Assembly (NCBI RefSeq): GCF_030272615.1
Contig: NC_081405.1
Coordinates: 607,585,677-607,649,676, forward strand
Reading direction: 5' to 3'
DNA: 64,000 nt
From: Cryptomeria japonica
Lineage: Eukaryota; Streptophyta; Pinopsida; Cupressales; Cupressaceae
Below, one piece after another: positions 26,036 to 38,515 of this stretch. The notes below the pieces were generated by a model. That model ran no database searches and was not told where the DNA came from. It saw only the letters and a list, made by a program, of their open reading frames with translations. The first letter of the stretch is position 1. Each line of letters begins with the position of its first letter. Position numbers and translations under genes: made by a program.

Positions 26036-26498
26036 TGTTGGTGTAAATAATTATTCATCTTGGATATTATTACACCTTACTTAAGTTTACTTAGGTACAT
26101 GCATTTCATAGTAGTTTGGGTATGAGACACTTGGGTGTTTGTGCCACATTGGGATAGTGTGTGTAGGAGAATTTCCACCTTTTGTGGACTTATCTTGTTG
26201 TTACATTCCACATTCAGTGGGTGATCCACCTCATGTGGAATATTATATTGTTTCTCCTACCTACCCACACCTATTTTCTACCTACCCTTGTTTTTTATTG
26301 AGCCACATGTCATGTTTGTGTGCTCACATATCCATATAGCCTTGCCTATATAAGTAGGCTCATATTCATTGTATGTATTGATTGATGATCCAGTTGATCA
26401 GTATTTTAATCTTGATAGAATACAGTATATTTCTATCATCTATTTTGTTTTCTCTTTTTGTGCTTTCCATTGCCTCTAGATCTTGTTAAAATCTCACT
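26036..26498 (+). repeat. 5' LTR of nested Copia element
   Basis: Starts TGTTGGTGTAAATAA. The terminal CACA seen in the 3' copy is CACT here. Carries an extra 22 bp containing a repeat of CTACCTACCC that the 3' LTR lacks. Confidence 0.9.
26347..26353 (+). promoter_or_regulatory. TATA box in 5' LTR
   Basis: TATATAA about 150 bp before the LTR end. The same box is at 30036-30042 in the 3' LTR. The transcription start would lie about 30 bp downstream. Confidence 0.65.
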
Positions 26499-26511
26499 TG
26501 GTATCAGAGCC
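26499..26511 (+). other. Primer-binding site, initiator Met tRNA
   Basis: TGGTATCAGAGCC, a perfect plant iMet priming sequence, directly abutting the LTR. Confidence 0.95.
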
Positions 26512-27350
26512 ATTAGAGTGTCATTGGTTTGCTAATTGAGAGAAATTTTATGCTATTTGAGAGAGATTTGATGCTATTTGAGGTTGTGTATTTTGGAGTT
26601 TTCTATTGCAGGTTATTATTGAAGCTTGACGGGTCAAATCTGAGGTTACCATTAGATTCAGGATGACCAAGAAAGTTAGGTTTGCCTTTTGTTTCATCCA
26701 AATTGGACTTCAGAGGCCAAATCTAGAGGCATTTGAAGTTTGACGCTGTGGCGGAAATTTTCCAGAAATTAGAATTTTGCAGGCAATTTTCAAATAGCGA
26801 TATCTCACTCATCTGGACTTGTTTTTTTGAGCAATTTTTTTGTTTTGGGGTATAATTTCATGATCTATATAGTGGTGTAGGATTTTTCTGATTTTCGAAT
26901 ACAAGTTTTTCGAAAATCATGAAATCCTGATTTTTACAACTTTGTAGGCTTCGTTTGGGCTCATATGGACTCCTTTTCAGGTGCCATTTTTTTTGAAAGT
27001 GCATATTTTTTCATCTAATTTCATAATCTGCCATCTGTTTGTAGTGATTTTAAGTATAAATTTTACTTTTTGTATTTGGCCATTTTTGGCATATTTGGTA
27101 CTTGCATTTTGCTTGGATCTCAGTTTAGATCACTAGCAGTATTTGTTGAAGTCTCTTAGATCTCATTTTGAGAAGTTGTAAATTGAAATCACAAGTCCAC
27201 TTTGCCTTGTTTTGCAAGTGGCCCATTATATACGCACTAAGTATAAAGTGCCAAAATTACCATTTTTGGGGGTTTCTTGATTGAGTATTTTGGGGGGGTG
27301 TTTTGTGTGATTGTGCCACTCTCTATCTTGTATTTTTTCATTTTGGTGCT

Positions 27351-28926
27351 ATGGGTTCTCCTAAATTTCCACTTTTAACTCCTCATAATAATGCATCATG
27401 GAAAATTAAGGCATGGAGTAAACTAATGGAAAAAGGACTCATTCATTATGTAAATGAAACTATTACAACACCACCTGATCCTAAGGCTGATCCTAATGCT
27501 CAAATTGAATGGCTTACTAAGAATGATATGTCACTTGGAACTCTTAGAAAGTATGTATCAGATGACCTCATTTTTCACATTGATAAGTGTACAACAATTA
27601 AAGAGGTTTGGGATATTTTTTAAGAAATTGTATGGTCAAGTTGATGAGATTATGGGCTACAAGCTTGATAGTGAACTCACAACTTTGGATCCTAAGGATT
27701 TTGATACAATCCAAGATTATGTCACAAAAGCAACTGAGCTCAGAGCAAAGCTAAAGGATTGTGGAATTGACAGAATGGACACTCAATTGGTTTATAACTT
27801 GTTGGACAAGCTTCCTTCAGAGTATGCAGCCTTTGTATCTAGCTTTCACACCCATAGGTTAGCTCAAGGTTCCTCATACACTTCTCCCTCATTTGATTCA
27901 TTCATGGAGATGTTGATACTTGAGCAATCTAAGTTGACCATGATGGGGATTCTCAAATCTTCAAAGTCACAAGCTTTGGTGGCTAACAAAGGGAATCAAA
28001 GTAATCAAGGAAAAGGCAAGAATCAAAAGCAACCTAAGTCTAAACCATAGCAAGATGGAGCACAATCTTCCTCTCCACAACAAGGTGATTCACCATTCTC
28101 ACCTAAGAGGAAATCATATAAGGACAATATTTTTTGTGGATATTGCAAGAAGTCAGGACATGATGAACATCATTGTTATAAGAAGGATATTGATGAGTTG
28201 AAGAATCTTCTTGAGAAGAATAGAATCAACCTACCTTCTAGAATGTCTACATTGGCTTCTTCTTCCAAGGATAAAGGAAAGGATCACTCTTTTGGGACAG
28301 ATAAAGGAAAGGGACAAGCCCTTTGTGCTACTACAAGTCATGATTTAGGGGGATGGCTTCTAGATTCAGGGGCTTCTCATCATATGACATCTTCGCATTC
28401 TATATTTTCTACATTTGAGCCTTGCCACATATCGCAGATTTTGATGGGCAATCATACATACATGGATGTGATTGGGAAAGGATCTGTTACCATTGGGGAT
28501 AACTCCTTCAATGATATGTTGTGTGTACCCCACTTGACAAATAATCTTCTTTCCATCTATCAAATCACACATGGGGCAACTAAGAAAACTATGGAGTTCA
28601 CACCTGATTCAGTTATCATTAGAGACTTGGAGAGTGGAGTTATCATTGTGACTGGGGTGGTTGATCATTCATCTCAGTTGCACTCTTTTTCAGATTTTGG
28701 TCCTATTGATGAGGTTGATTCTACCTATGTTGATGATTCAGATTTTGAGGAGAACTTTGGGCATTTGAAATTGGGGATTCTCACATGTGACCCCATTTTT
28801 GAGCCTTGCATTTCATCTTCTTCTATTGATATCACACCACCTATTGCACCTGATGATGTAGCAAGTGCGACATTTTTGCCTTCTTATGATTCAGTGCAGC
28901 TTCAGTTGATTGGGATGCCTACTTGA
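27351..28926 (+). pseudogene. Copia gag-protease gene, one frameshift and one stop
   Basis: ATG at 27351 (MGSPKF) after an 850 bp leader. Residues 1-90 are Copia gag (ASWKIKAWSKLMEKGL, then CTTIKEVWDIF). A frameshift in the T-run near 27618 moves the frame; FKKLYGQVDEI continues the domain. A TAG at 28048-28050 interrupts a Lys/Gln-rich linker. A CX2CX4HX4C zinc knuckle lies at 28135-28176. The aspartic protease signature is DSGASHHMT at 28363-28389, followed by the N-NLLSIYQ strand near 28540. Gag would form virus-like particles and the protease would cut the polyprotein. Integrase motifs that normally follow the protease are missing; the frame closes at 28926. Confidence 0.9.
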
Positions 28927-29369
28927 CAGACATTGCAGATTTGGGAGACACCATTCATGACATTCATCTTCTCTTTGATGAAGATGATTCTTCTTTGATT
29001 GTTGTGAGGGATCACTTTGACCCTCTTGTGCATTCTCTACATGATCAATCTTTAGAGGTTGACATGATTGTGGATACTTTTGTACAACACTTGGAGGAGG
29101 TCTCTTTATCTTTTGAGGAGACATATGAGTCTTTGGATATTGTTGTACATTCATCTCCACTAGATCCTTGAGTGCCTTTTTTAGCAGTGTGGCACAGTTT
29201 ACCACCTTTGGAGGGGGTAACTTTCAGCATCGACATGGGGACACTTGATCCATTTTCAGAGATTCCTTTCATCATGAGTATTTTTGCTTTATCTTCCCTT
29301 CATGGTTGGGGAGACTTCATGGATACACCTTTGGTTTTGTTTCTTCCTAAGGGGAGGAATGTTGTTTGA
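28923..29369 (+). pseudogene. Acidic C-terminal frame after protease, unknown function
   Basis: Overlaps the end of the gag-protease frame by a few bases in another frame and runs to 29369 with one TGA at 29169-29171. Rich in Asp, Glu and Leu; no integrase HHCC, no reverse-transcriptase motif. It ends LFLPKGRNVV just upstream of the 3' non-coding part. It may be the reading frame that replaced the rest of pol in this non-autonomous family, reached by frameshift, or degenerate sequence. Not recognised. Confidence 0.4.
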
Positions 29370-29735
29370 TGTTCATGGAGCAATTTCTTCATTCATCTTC
29401 AAGCTTCTATCATTGGTGCAGATTCCACATTAAGGGGGGGCTTCCTAGTCTCTCTTCTTCTTCTCTCATATGGGGGGGACTTTTTCCTCACATGGGGTTT
29501 TGTCCTTCACACACTTCTATGAGAGTTCTTTGTATCTATTTTTCATCTCTCTTTTGGGGGAGGGTTTTTTCCCATTAGGTTTTTCTCTCTTTCCCCGTTT
29601 TGTGAGAGATTTCCTTGCATTGGTTTTCATGTATTTGCATTTGTACATGGGTACCTAACATGGCCTCATAGCTGGGACCCATCTTGCATTGCTTAGATGC
29701 ATTGTAGACTTTAGTGCATTCCCCTAAGTTGCACT
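29370..29735. other. 3' non-coding part of the nested Copia element
   Basis: G/T/C-rich with repeated GGGGGG and TCTCTTTTGGGGG-like words; no coding signal that I trust. Confidence 0.6.
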
Positions 29736-29745
29736 TAAGGGGGGG
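29736..29745 (+). other. Polypurine tract of nested Copia element
   Basis: AAGGGGGG directly before TGTTGG of the 3' LTR. Confidence 0.9.
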
Positions 29746-30187
29746 TGTTGGTGTAAATAATTATTCATCTTGGATATTATTACACCTTACTTAAGTTTAC
29801 TTAGGTACATGCATTTCATAGTAGTTTGGGTATGAGACACTTGGGTGTTTGTGCCACATTGGGATAGTGTGTGTAGGAGAATTTCCACCTTTTGTGGACT
29901 TATCTTGTTGTTACATTCCACATTCAGTGGGTGATCCACCTCATGTGGAATATTATATTGTTTCTCCTACCTACCCTTGTTTCTTATTGAGCCACATGTC
30001 ATGTTTGTATGCTCACATATCCATATAGCCTTGCCTATATAAGTAGGCTCATATTCATTGTATGTATCGATTAATGATCCAGTTGATCAGTATTTTCATC
30101 TCGATAGAATACAGTTTATTTCTATCATCTATTTTGTTTTATCTATTTGTGCTTTCCATTGCCTCTAGATCTTGGCAAAATCTCACA
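29746..30187 (+). repeat. 3' LTR of nested Copia element
   Basis: Starts TGTTGGTGTAAATAA and ends ATCTCACA, followed by AAAAT. The first ~235 bp are identical to the 5' LTR; all differences lie after that. Confidence 0.9.
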
Positions 30188-30192
30188 AAAAT

Positions 30193-31197
30193 CAAAATAC
30201 AATAAGAAGGTAAGCAAGGAGCTATCAACTAAATAATACACATTAATGCATACACATAAAACAAGCTTTTCATTTGCACTGTCCAAGCACATAATAATGT
30301 AATTACATATATCCAAAAGCAAGTACAATGGAGCATTTGCTAAAATAGATCCTCAATCAAACTGGTTTAATTTAACACCTAAAACAATCTTTCATGGAAC
30401 ACATTAATACACTCTCGAAGCTACTATAACATGTTACCTTGAATACTTCTTTTACAAACAAAATAGGTTTCACATAACAACTATTCGCATATTAATGCAT
30501 CTCACATAAGATAAAATTTAATTATGTTACCCCTACAAAACACATGGAGAATTATTTAATGTACACATACAATTTTCTCTCAATAACCAATATGAACTTT
30601 CAACCTGAAGCCCTTTTATAATCTAAAGAAACATAAGCATCATAAGGCTTACACAAGGGCTCAAGAAGTCACACCCTTTTCTCTCGAAAAAAGAAAACTC
30701 AAATCAGAGATAATTATACATATCCCAAACATTTTAATTTCTAGATAGAGAGAAAGAAGGAAGGGTGATAATCATTCAATTTGCTACAAAATAATAATTC
30801 AACATTTACCATACTAGTCCTTCAAGTGAACCACACTAAGTTAGATCATAATCTTAAACAAGCACATTTCATACTTTCAAATTAAAGACAAGCACTGACC
30901 AACCCAAAGGATTAGTCTAAAGAGCCCAACAATCAATAAGGAAGGTACATACGACCCTCTTTTAGAGTGAATAATCGTAGACCAAGATATCAATATGCAA
31001 ACAAAGCACATATAATCACTCCAAAGAACCAACATCAAGAAGGTGAAAACAAGGTGTGAACACACACGTTACACACCAGTTAAGGTCTGCTCAATCACAC
31101 ACATACAAAAGGGAGGACAAGCATACACATAAGGTCGATACACCTCACACCAACTAATGGCACACATGACACCAGAGATCCCAGTGTTTGCAACATT
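30193..31197. other. LARD-like internal region, non-coding (right part)
   Basis: Continues the internal region after the nested insertion. No coding signal. In minus orientation this is the leader next to the priming site. Confidence 0.7.
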
Positions 31198-31210
31198 GGC
31201 TCTGATACAA
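31198..31210 (-). other. Primer-binding site of LARD-like element
   Basis: The minus strand reads TGTATCAGAGCC, one base from the iMet priming sequence TGGTATCAGAGCC, separated from the LTR by two bases. Confidence 0.85.
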
Positions 31211-33602
31211 AATGTAATGCCCCACTAGGGAACCCTGAAGGGATAAAGCTAAAACACAAGAATAGAGTGCAATAATTTTTTTTTTAAAGTTAAACACAAC
31301 ATTAAGATACAATGAGATATCAAAATTCAAAGTACATAGCGGAAGACATCAACTAACACCTAAAGGGTTTCCCAACATGATTACTTAATTGCACATCTAA
31401 CTTAACTCACACTAATTAATCCAATAAGCTGATTATCTTATAACGAGATAATTCTTAAACAAGGATAATTTCTTTCAGAAGATGAAAATATAAATCACAA
31501 GATAAGGTACATCCATTAAGATTTATCTATACCCTTCATTCATAATTTTTATTAAAATTTAAGTCATGCATCTAATTTAACAACACACTTGAATTTTGTC
31601 ATAAACTAATGAGATCTTTCCATGCATACTTAATTTCCTTAACAATAACTGAATATATTCCAATATTCTAATCCACATTCTTTCACGATCCAATTTATTG
31701 TATTTTAAAGACAATTGCATACATTCATCTATGATTAATTTCATCTTATCCACTTTATGCATCCTAACATAATGTCATCCATACATGCTAAAACTGAAAA
31801 AGGAAACATAAGAGCATAAGCATCACATAACACCAAATTGGTCTCGGAGTTCACCCCTAGAGGGCTACATCTCTGGGTCTGCTCAACTGAGAGACCCCTC
31901 TGATAATTAAATAAGTTAAGTATACATGAGGCTCACATCATTTACAATCCTGCCATCAAGGCAAACATAACCAATATACAACGACCACATCGGTCAATAA
32001 AGACATAAACGATCCCTGAAAAGGAAACGATCCAGCTGAACATAAAGGAAGAAAATACAAAGATTCATTGGAGCATCTACGAAACTAAGTCATCGCGACC
32101 CAAGGTCTAGAAGAAAAATCAGGTACTTACAAGGGCATAAGCAACAGAACGACTCCACAAAAGTGCTACTATCAAGACAACATGACAACACACTAGCGAA
32201 CATAGGGACAAGTGTCATCACACAACCTGGTATAGTTACCATGGTAGGTCTTCATAGGTTTTGGTCCCATACACTGGGTTACTCTGGCAACCAAATCTGA
32301 ACCTCCGGCCTATCCAAGCCTCATGTGGACCCACACATCCTTTTGTGAAGATAAGAATGATGGTTTTCCATTTCAGGCCTTCTCATAGCATGTCGAGTCT
32401 ATGTTAGCACTTATCCCATGTGTGAGGCACAATTATCTTACTTAGAGATTCATTAACTTCACTCTAATATACTATTAGGTTATCACTTATTAGACTCACT
32501 TTCGATGGGTTACCTAGCAGCCACTTTGCGCGCAGCCCCCAATCGAAAGCCACTTTCCCATATGACACTAGACTATACTCAAATGAATTCAAAAACCAAG
32601 GAATACACATGGTCAAGCAAATAGAGTTCAAAATGGAGGAAACAACCATTTGGTCAAACACGACTTCTTATGAGGTGCACTAACAAATGGTACTCTAACT
32701 AGAGACCTGACTAGCTATGGGCAATAACCAAACATCATTCAACACCCGCATAAAGGATATGACCAATTATGACACCACCACAAAACTATAGTCAAATTCG
32801 AGACCGAGGACTAAAAACAGGTATCCCAAATCAATCCATATGACAGGGTCTAATCAAACAAATCAAGGTTTTGCCATTACTTTAAGCAAAAGAGAATACA
32901 AAAATTAAACTTGCAAGGGCAATAACCGAAAAAGACAATATTTTCCTATATTGATTTAAACATAAAAGTTGATCAAGTTTTTAAAATGATCTAAGTTAGA
33001 TTGTAGTTATCTACCTCATTTAGGTACAGGTTGTTCTTAGTTTTCTAACTCTCTAAGGTTCAATTGCATCGAACATACATAAATGCATCATTATGAGTTT
33101 TTAAACCAAGTTCACATGAATATAATTAAATAAATGTTAGCCAACTAAATATGATATTTAATCTTCAATTAAAACATCATTGTCATACTGGTTCTAAAAT
33201 AATGTCTTCAAGTTCATTTTTCCAGAACCAAGTTACACTTTACAAATCAAAGAAATATATACATATAAGGAACCTAAATAAAGATAGTCTGTTCCTAGCT
33301 TAACAATTATTTCCTTACACATATATATAAAAACAAAATTCCAAAATTAAATATTAATTAATATATATTTATTAATCCATGATTAATAAAATATAAACAA
33401 TTAATAATTAATAACAAAACTAATAAATTATGTATTAATTAATATATATATATATATATATATATATTAATATATAAATTATCACCATTAACATATATTC
33501 ACAATATACATTAATTAATAATTAATAATTAAAATATATAATAATAAAATATATTAATTAAAACTTAATAAAAATTATACATTTTAAAACCCAAATTTAA
33601 TT

Positions 33603-33605
<3 letters not shown>

Positions 33606-33648
<43 letters not shown>
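33606..33648. repeat. (CA)n(TA)n microsatellite
   Basis: About 34 bp of CA followed by TA. Replaces the much longer TA tract of the left LTR. Confidence 0.95.
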
Positions 33649-33741
33649 TTCTTTTGCTAAAAAAAATATTTGAAAAAAAACACTTTTATGAAATGAAATA
33701 ATGTGGGGGGCGCTTCCATGTGGATCCCACGTGGCCCCATG

Positions 33742-33865
33742 ATAGCTACCAAATGGTAGCAGGCCACTACCATTGGTAGCACTGCTACCCTTTGGTAGCA
33801 GATTGCTACCTTTGGTAGTGCTGCTACCAATTGGTAGCAGCAGCTACCCTTGGTAGCATGCTACC
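33742..33865. repeat. GGTAGC/GCTACC palindromic array, right LTR
   Basis: Same position and word content as 21690-21810, with point changes that mostly spare the six-base words. Confidence 0.9.
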
Positions 33866-33900
33866 TCCCCACGTGGTGGGGGCTTTCCTTGCCATGTGGG

Positions 33901-33931
33901 TTTGTTGTTGTTGTTGTTGTTGTTGTTGTTG
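33901..33931. repeat. (TTG)n microsatellite
   Basis: Nine or ten TTG/TGT units, absent from the left LTR. Confidence 0.9.
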
Positions 33932-35449
33932 GTTTTTTTTTTTTTTTTGAATTTTTTTTTAATTAAATATTTACTGTCAAAAACATACAGTAAAAAAAAA
34001 TAGTCTCCCAAAGACTTTAAATTTTAATTTTATTTTCAGAAAGCATGGGTTTCTAACATTTCCAAATACCCAGATTTAGGAAGGGTAATCTCTCCAAAGC
34101 AATACAATACTGGCATAATGATAAGGATTAACATCCATTATCCAAACCTAGGCAGATTTCTTTGATTGAAGCTTGAATCATAAAGCATTAATTTGGAATT
34201 TAAACAAACTTTTATTGTAAAGAAGCAACTCAAGTTTATTTTTGATTCTAAAACAACCAGAGCAACCATAATCTAAACTTGGAATGGAAACAAAACAAGA
34301 GGGGATTGGATTAGAATTAAAATTACAACTGTTTCATTTCCCCAAATAGATGAGATTTTTTAATCTTCACAAACAGATTTCTTCAAAAATCTAAACCAAA
34401 TTCTTTAAAACAAGAAGCCAATGAAATAAATTTGAGGCCTACGTGGCTCAGCAATCCTGGCAAGATTGAAGAAGAGCCCAATTCTCCAGCTCAAGAAATT
34501 CCTTCTCCTCCCAAAACCCCCAAATTTTTCCATCCCAAAAATATTTTCTAAAAAAAAAAATTCACCATATTTTTCCGAAAACCTACATTAAATGGGAGAA
34601 GTTTGACCAAAATTTTATTCTTGGAATTAAAATTTTTATTTAAAATAATTCTCCAAAATCATTCTTTTAAACTATATCAATAAATTAAACTTGCTTTTCA
34701 ATTTAAAATTGATTTTCTCAAATAACTAAAATTAACCTTTCTATTTCCAAAATGCCGACAAGATTAACTTAATTATATTTCAATAAATCTTAAATCTTTC
34801 TTTTCAAACATCATAAACATAATAAAGTTAACATTAAAATTAACCATTTAATTGAACTTGCTACCAACCTGAATTGAGCAATTCAATTAATGATTAACCA
34901 CATAAAAAGGAAGCCTATTTAATTTAGATTCCAAAATACTAATGCAAAAACACACATTAAATTAAATTAAAGATTAAGGATTAATTACTCGATTTAACCA
35001 CACAAAACACGCAACCCAGGAAAGTCAAACGAACAAAGGACTCGCAAACCCAACCAAAGAGAATACTGACGACGATTGATGACACTCACTTGAGCATGAC
35101 TATGGTCAAACGAGGGTCTTACGACCACCTAATGCAAACTCTAAGGATCAAATAGGTACACTCAAACCTGCGAATCCAGGTGGAGACGAACCTCGCACCC
35201 ATGTGGTACTGTACTTGAAATCTCTTACAACCAAGAGTCATGCATGCATACATATATATACTTAATGAAAGCGTTAGCCCGAGATAATAACACGAAATAG
35301 GAGAATTAATAACTTGAATATGAATTGGTGTGAAAACCAAATTAATAGGTATGCACCAAAATCAAAACATTTGACTAAAATCATTATATTGTGATAAACT
35401 AACCAAGGTCAAACCGAGATTAGAAATTTAGTAGGGCGGGGGTACTACA

Positions 35450-35454
35450 GGATA
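35450..35454. repeat. Target-site duplication GGATA (right)
   Basis: Exact copy of 18999-19003. Confidence 0.9.
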
Positions 35455-36403
35455 AGTTAACATGCAATAATTAAAAATCATTTTTCATTCTTTTCTTTTC
35501 TCATGCAAATTAATTAATTTTCTAAATAAAGAAATTAAAGCAATACTTTAATTTCCAATTAATTCTTTTATTCTTTTATTTATTTAAAATTCTAGGAAAC
35601 AATAAATGCAATTCATCTAAATTATTTTTCACTAAAATTTAAATAAAATATATTTCTAATATTATGCAGCTAGAAACTTAATTTAATAACTTCTTTTAAT
35701 TAATTAAATTTATAATCTCAATGCATACATAAATAAATGATGAGATAACTCCATAAACTTAATTAATTATTCAAATCCACTAAAACACACAAACTGAACA
35801 AATCTCAAGCAAATACTCATAAAAAGATCAAATGAAAAAATATGAAGGCCAAACTAACTGACTGGACGACCAACTGACGACACTCACACGAGTGTAAATG
35901 AGTAAAATAGGGTCAACTACTATCTCCTCCACTTCCATCGGAAAATATAAGTCACGCTCAGACCTGTGAAGCCAGGTGGAGACGATACCCCATACCTACC
36001 CGATACTTATACCTGCAATATCCTGCATCACCGAACCACACATGCATATATACAATTATAGAAAACACAACATACACACTGATGAAGGAGAATTTTGACT
36101 TTCCATGTCTCACTGAAATGAGTGAAGGAAAATTGTCCCCTTCTATCCAATACACTCTCAAACACACAACATATAATTCGACATTGCATAGATAAAGTAA
36201 AGTGTCAGTACATAGTAATAATCCATAAAATTCCATAAATCACAAGTACTGAAATATTGCAAACAAATTATGCATCTCATATCCAGATAAAGCATGAAAT
36301 AATGTCATAAAAATCCGAATAACACATCATGGTAATGTATTCACTGAAAACAAACAATAATAAAATATAAGTCTAATGAGTTCAAACGAGTAGGGGTACT
36401 ACA
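35455..36403 (-). mobile_element. Solo LTR of the 4.3 kb family, right part
   Basis: Continues the LTR interrupted at 19003. It shares late-LTR blocks with 23349 and 35449 (for example GACACTCAC near 35879, CCAGGTGGAGACGA near 35972) and ends GGGGTACTACA. Followed by CACAC. Total solo LTR about 3.78 kb. Confidence 0.75.
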
Positions 36404-36663
36404 CACACATTATATATAATTTCCTTTTATTGTACCATTTGATCTATGGTTTAAATATTATTGTTTGATATATAGGTCTATCCCCTTATTGAGAGCTCTT
36501 ACACGATTGTTGTACATGTAATGGAATAAGTATTTAATATATAGAGGTACATATACTTGTTTTTAAAAGTACATGTCTTTCAATGATAAATTGATAAGTT
36601 TCTTTTAAAACATAGGAGCTTTCATAATTCATTTAAAATGTGAACAACTATTTTGCACTTCCA

Positions 36664-37605
36664 TCTAGATTCTAATGTTTTTTGTCCCCTTAAGCCATGT
36701 CCTTATTATTTTGATCCCCTTAAGCTACATGTCCCAATTGTACACCCTTCCCCTTAAGCCTCATGTCCTAATCAGTTAATTTCCCCATAACCCATGTCCT
36801 ATTTAGTTCAAATTATCCTCTTTTAAGCCACATGTACTATTTCTAGTTTGATCCCCTTAAGCCACATGTCCCAATTATGCCAATCACCTTCAACTTGCCT
36901 CACGTGTCCTAATTAGTTAATTTCCCCTTAAGCCATGTCCTAGTTATCTTAAATTCACCCCCTATAAATCCTATATATAATATATATCTAACTATTTTTT
37001 GTTGTTGTAGGTTTATCTTTAGTAGTTTTTTGTTGTTGGTGGCATATGAAACAAGTTCATGAATCTTTAGAACTAAATGAAGATTTCCAATGAATTGGTA
37101 AGCATCAATTTTTTTGTTAAATATTTATTTTTAATTTCTATATTTGATTTTTTTCAATGATAAATTGTTAAATTGCTTTTAATAAATTTTAAAACCATTT
37201 TGTAAGTTTCCATCTAGATTCTAATTTTATGTCCCCTTAAGCCATGTCTAGGATTTAGTTTCATCCCCTTTCTTGCCACATGTCCCAATTATGTAGATAG
37301 ATTCCCTTATAGTTTGCCTTATCCTAATTAGTTCAAATGATCCCCTTTTAAAAGCCGCATGCCCTATTTAGTTTGATTCCCTTAAGCCTCACATGTCCTA
37401 TTTAGTTAATTTCCCGTTTTAAGACATGTCCTATTTAGTTCGATCCCCTTCCTTGCCACATGTAGCCCTAAGCCATGTCCTATTTTCAAATTCATTCCCC
37501 TTGTAAAGCCACATGTCCTATTTACTTTGATCCCCTTTCTTTCCACATGTCCCAATAAGGTCTGCATCCCCTTAAGCCATGTCCTAATTGGTACATACAT
37601 CATTT
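36664..37605 (+). repeat. Degenerate array of CCCCTTAAGCC-ACATGTCC units
   Basis: About 25 units of roughly 30-35 bp: CCCCTTAAGCC followed by (A)CATGTCC and a TAATTAGTT- or AATTATG-like spacer. Interrupted at about 36960-37230 by exon-like sequence. Orientation is opposite to the array starting near 39950. Confidence 0.85.
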
Positions 37606-37755
37606 TTTGGATTAAATTTGACTTGGATAATTTTTGTATTTTTAATTTCTATATCTAACTATTTTCAATTGTTGTTCTAGGTTTATATCTTAGGTAACTA
37701 AATTTCAAGTTGGTCCAGCATCTAATTATATCAAGATTTCTAATGAATTGGTAAG
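37010..37755 (+). repeat. Duplicated exon-like cassette bounded by splice-like signals
   Basis: At 37010-37098 and 37674-37755 the same order is seen: T-rich tract, TTGTTGTTGTAG or TTGTTGTTCTAG, GTTTATCTT, then ATGAATTG followed by GTAAGCATCA (a strong donor). Frames inside contain stops. They could be duplicated small exons separated by the repeat array, or simply copies of a longer repeat. Confidence 0.4.
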
Positions 37756-38111
37756 CATCATTTATTTTTTAAATTTATGAACTTGACCTCAAGAAATTAA
37801 ATTACTTTTAATATAAATACATTTAATAATTTAAGTCTAATTAAGCTCTAATTAATTTTTTTTGTGTGCATGTAGGCGCATCTTGTAACTGCTTTTAACT
37901 GTGGAGATCTAATTTATCTAGATCTCTTTTGAAACTTCTTTTATTGTCTTAGATTGGATCAAACTTATATAGTACTTTAGATTTCAGAATATTGAATTCT
38001 TTAATATATAGATTTAAGACGTGTGGATCTTGAAACTTTTAAATTTGAGATGTGGATCAAAATTTTATTATATTCAAGAGATGCACAGATTAAAGATTTT
38101 TATATAAGCTT

Positions 38112-38345
38112 TTAGTACATGTGTACATGTGTTATTTTAAAAAATATCAATGGCTTCATTTATTTTTTATGTATATAATCTGTGTACATGTGTTAGTTTA
38201 AAAAATATTAAAATTGCTTCATTTATTTTTAATGTATACATGTGTACAATGTGCTATTTTATAAATATCAGTTGCTCATGTGTATATGTGTACGTTCTCT
38301 AGTTAAATAATTGCAAGCCTCATTTATTTTTAATGTATTTTTTTT
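38112..38345. repeat. Four-copy ~70 bp tandem repeat
   Basis: Repeats of GTACATGTGT...TTTAAAAAATAT...CTTCATTTATTTTTAATGTAT with diverging copies. Confidence 0.75.
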
Positions 38346-38515
38346 AGTACACGTACACATACATATATATAGATTTAAATTAAATTGTGTATAAATTTAA
38401 TATACATATGTATGTCAATCATTTTTAACATTGCACACGTATGTAATTAATTTAATTTTTAAATAAAAACTCAACTTGTATTAAAATTATTTAAATTTAA
38501 ATCAACATTAAATAC

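Larger units (their letters stand above)
26036..30187 (+). mobile_element. Nested non-autonomous Copia element (gag-protease only), 4152 bp
   Basis: LTRs 26036-26498 and 29746-30187, priming site directly after the left LTR, polypurine tract directly before the right LTR, TSD AAAAT. The only recognisable domains are gag, one zinc knuckle and aspartic protease; integrase, reverse transcriptase and RNase H are absent. A further frame follows the protease instead. This resembles TR-GAG-type elements. The LTRs differ at about a dozen positions plus one 22 bp indel by eye, so it is younger than the element it sits in. Confidence 0.9.
31213..35449 (-). repeat. Right (5') LTR of the LARD-like element, 4237 bp
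   Basis: TGTAATGC...TACTACA, collinear with the left LTR. The length difference is mostly the microsatellites. Holds (CA)n at 33606-33640, the GGTAGC array at 33742-33865 and (TTG)n at 33901-33931. Confidence 0.9.

Noticed and set aside
29045-29275. Minus-strand frames opposite the nested Copia element
   Set aside because: They are antisense shadows of the acidic frame and have no motif.
36664-37605. CRISPR-like array
   Set aside because: Units and spacers are both degenerate, spacing is irregular and the context is plant transposon DNA.
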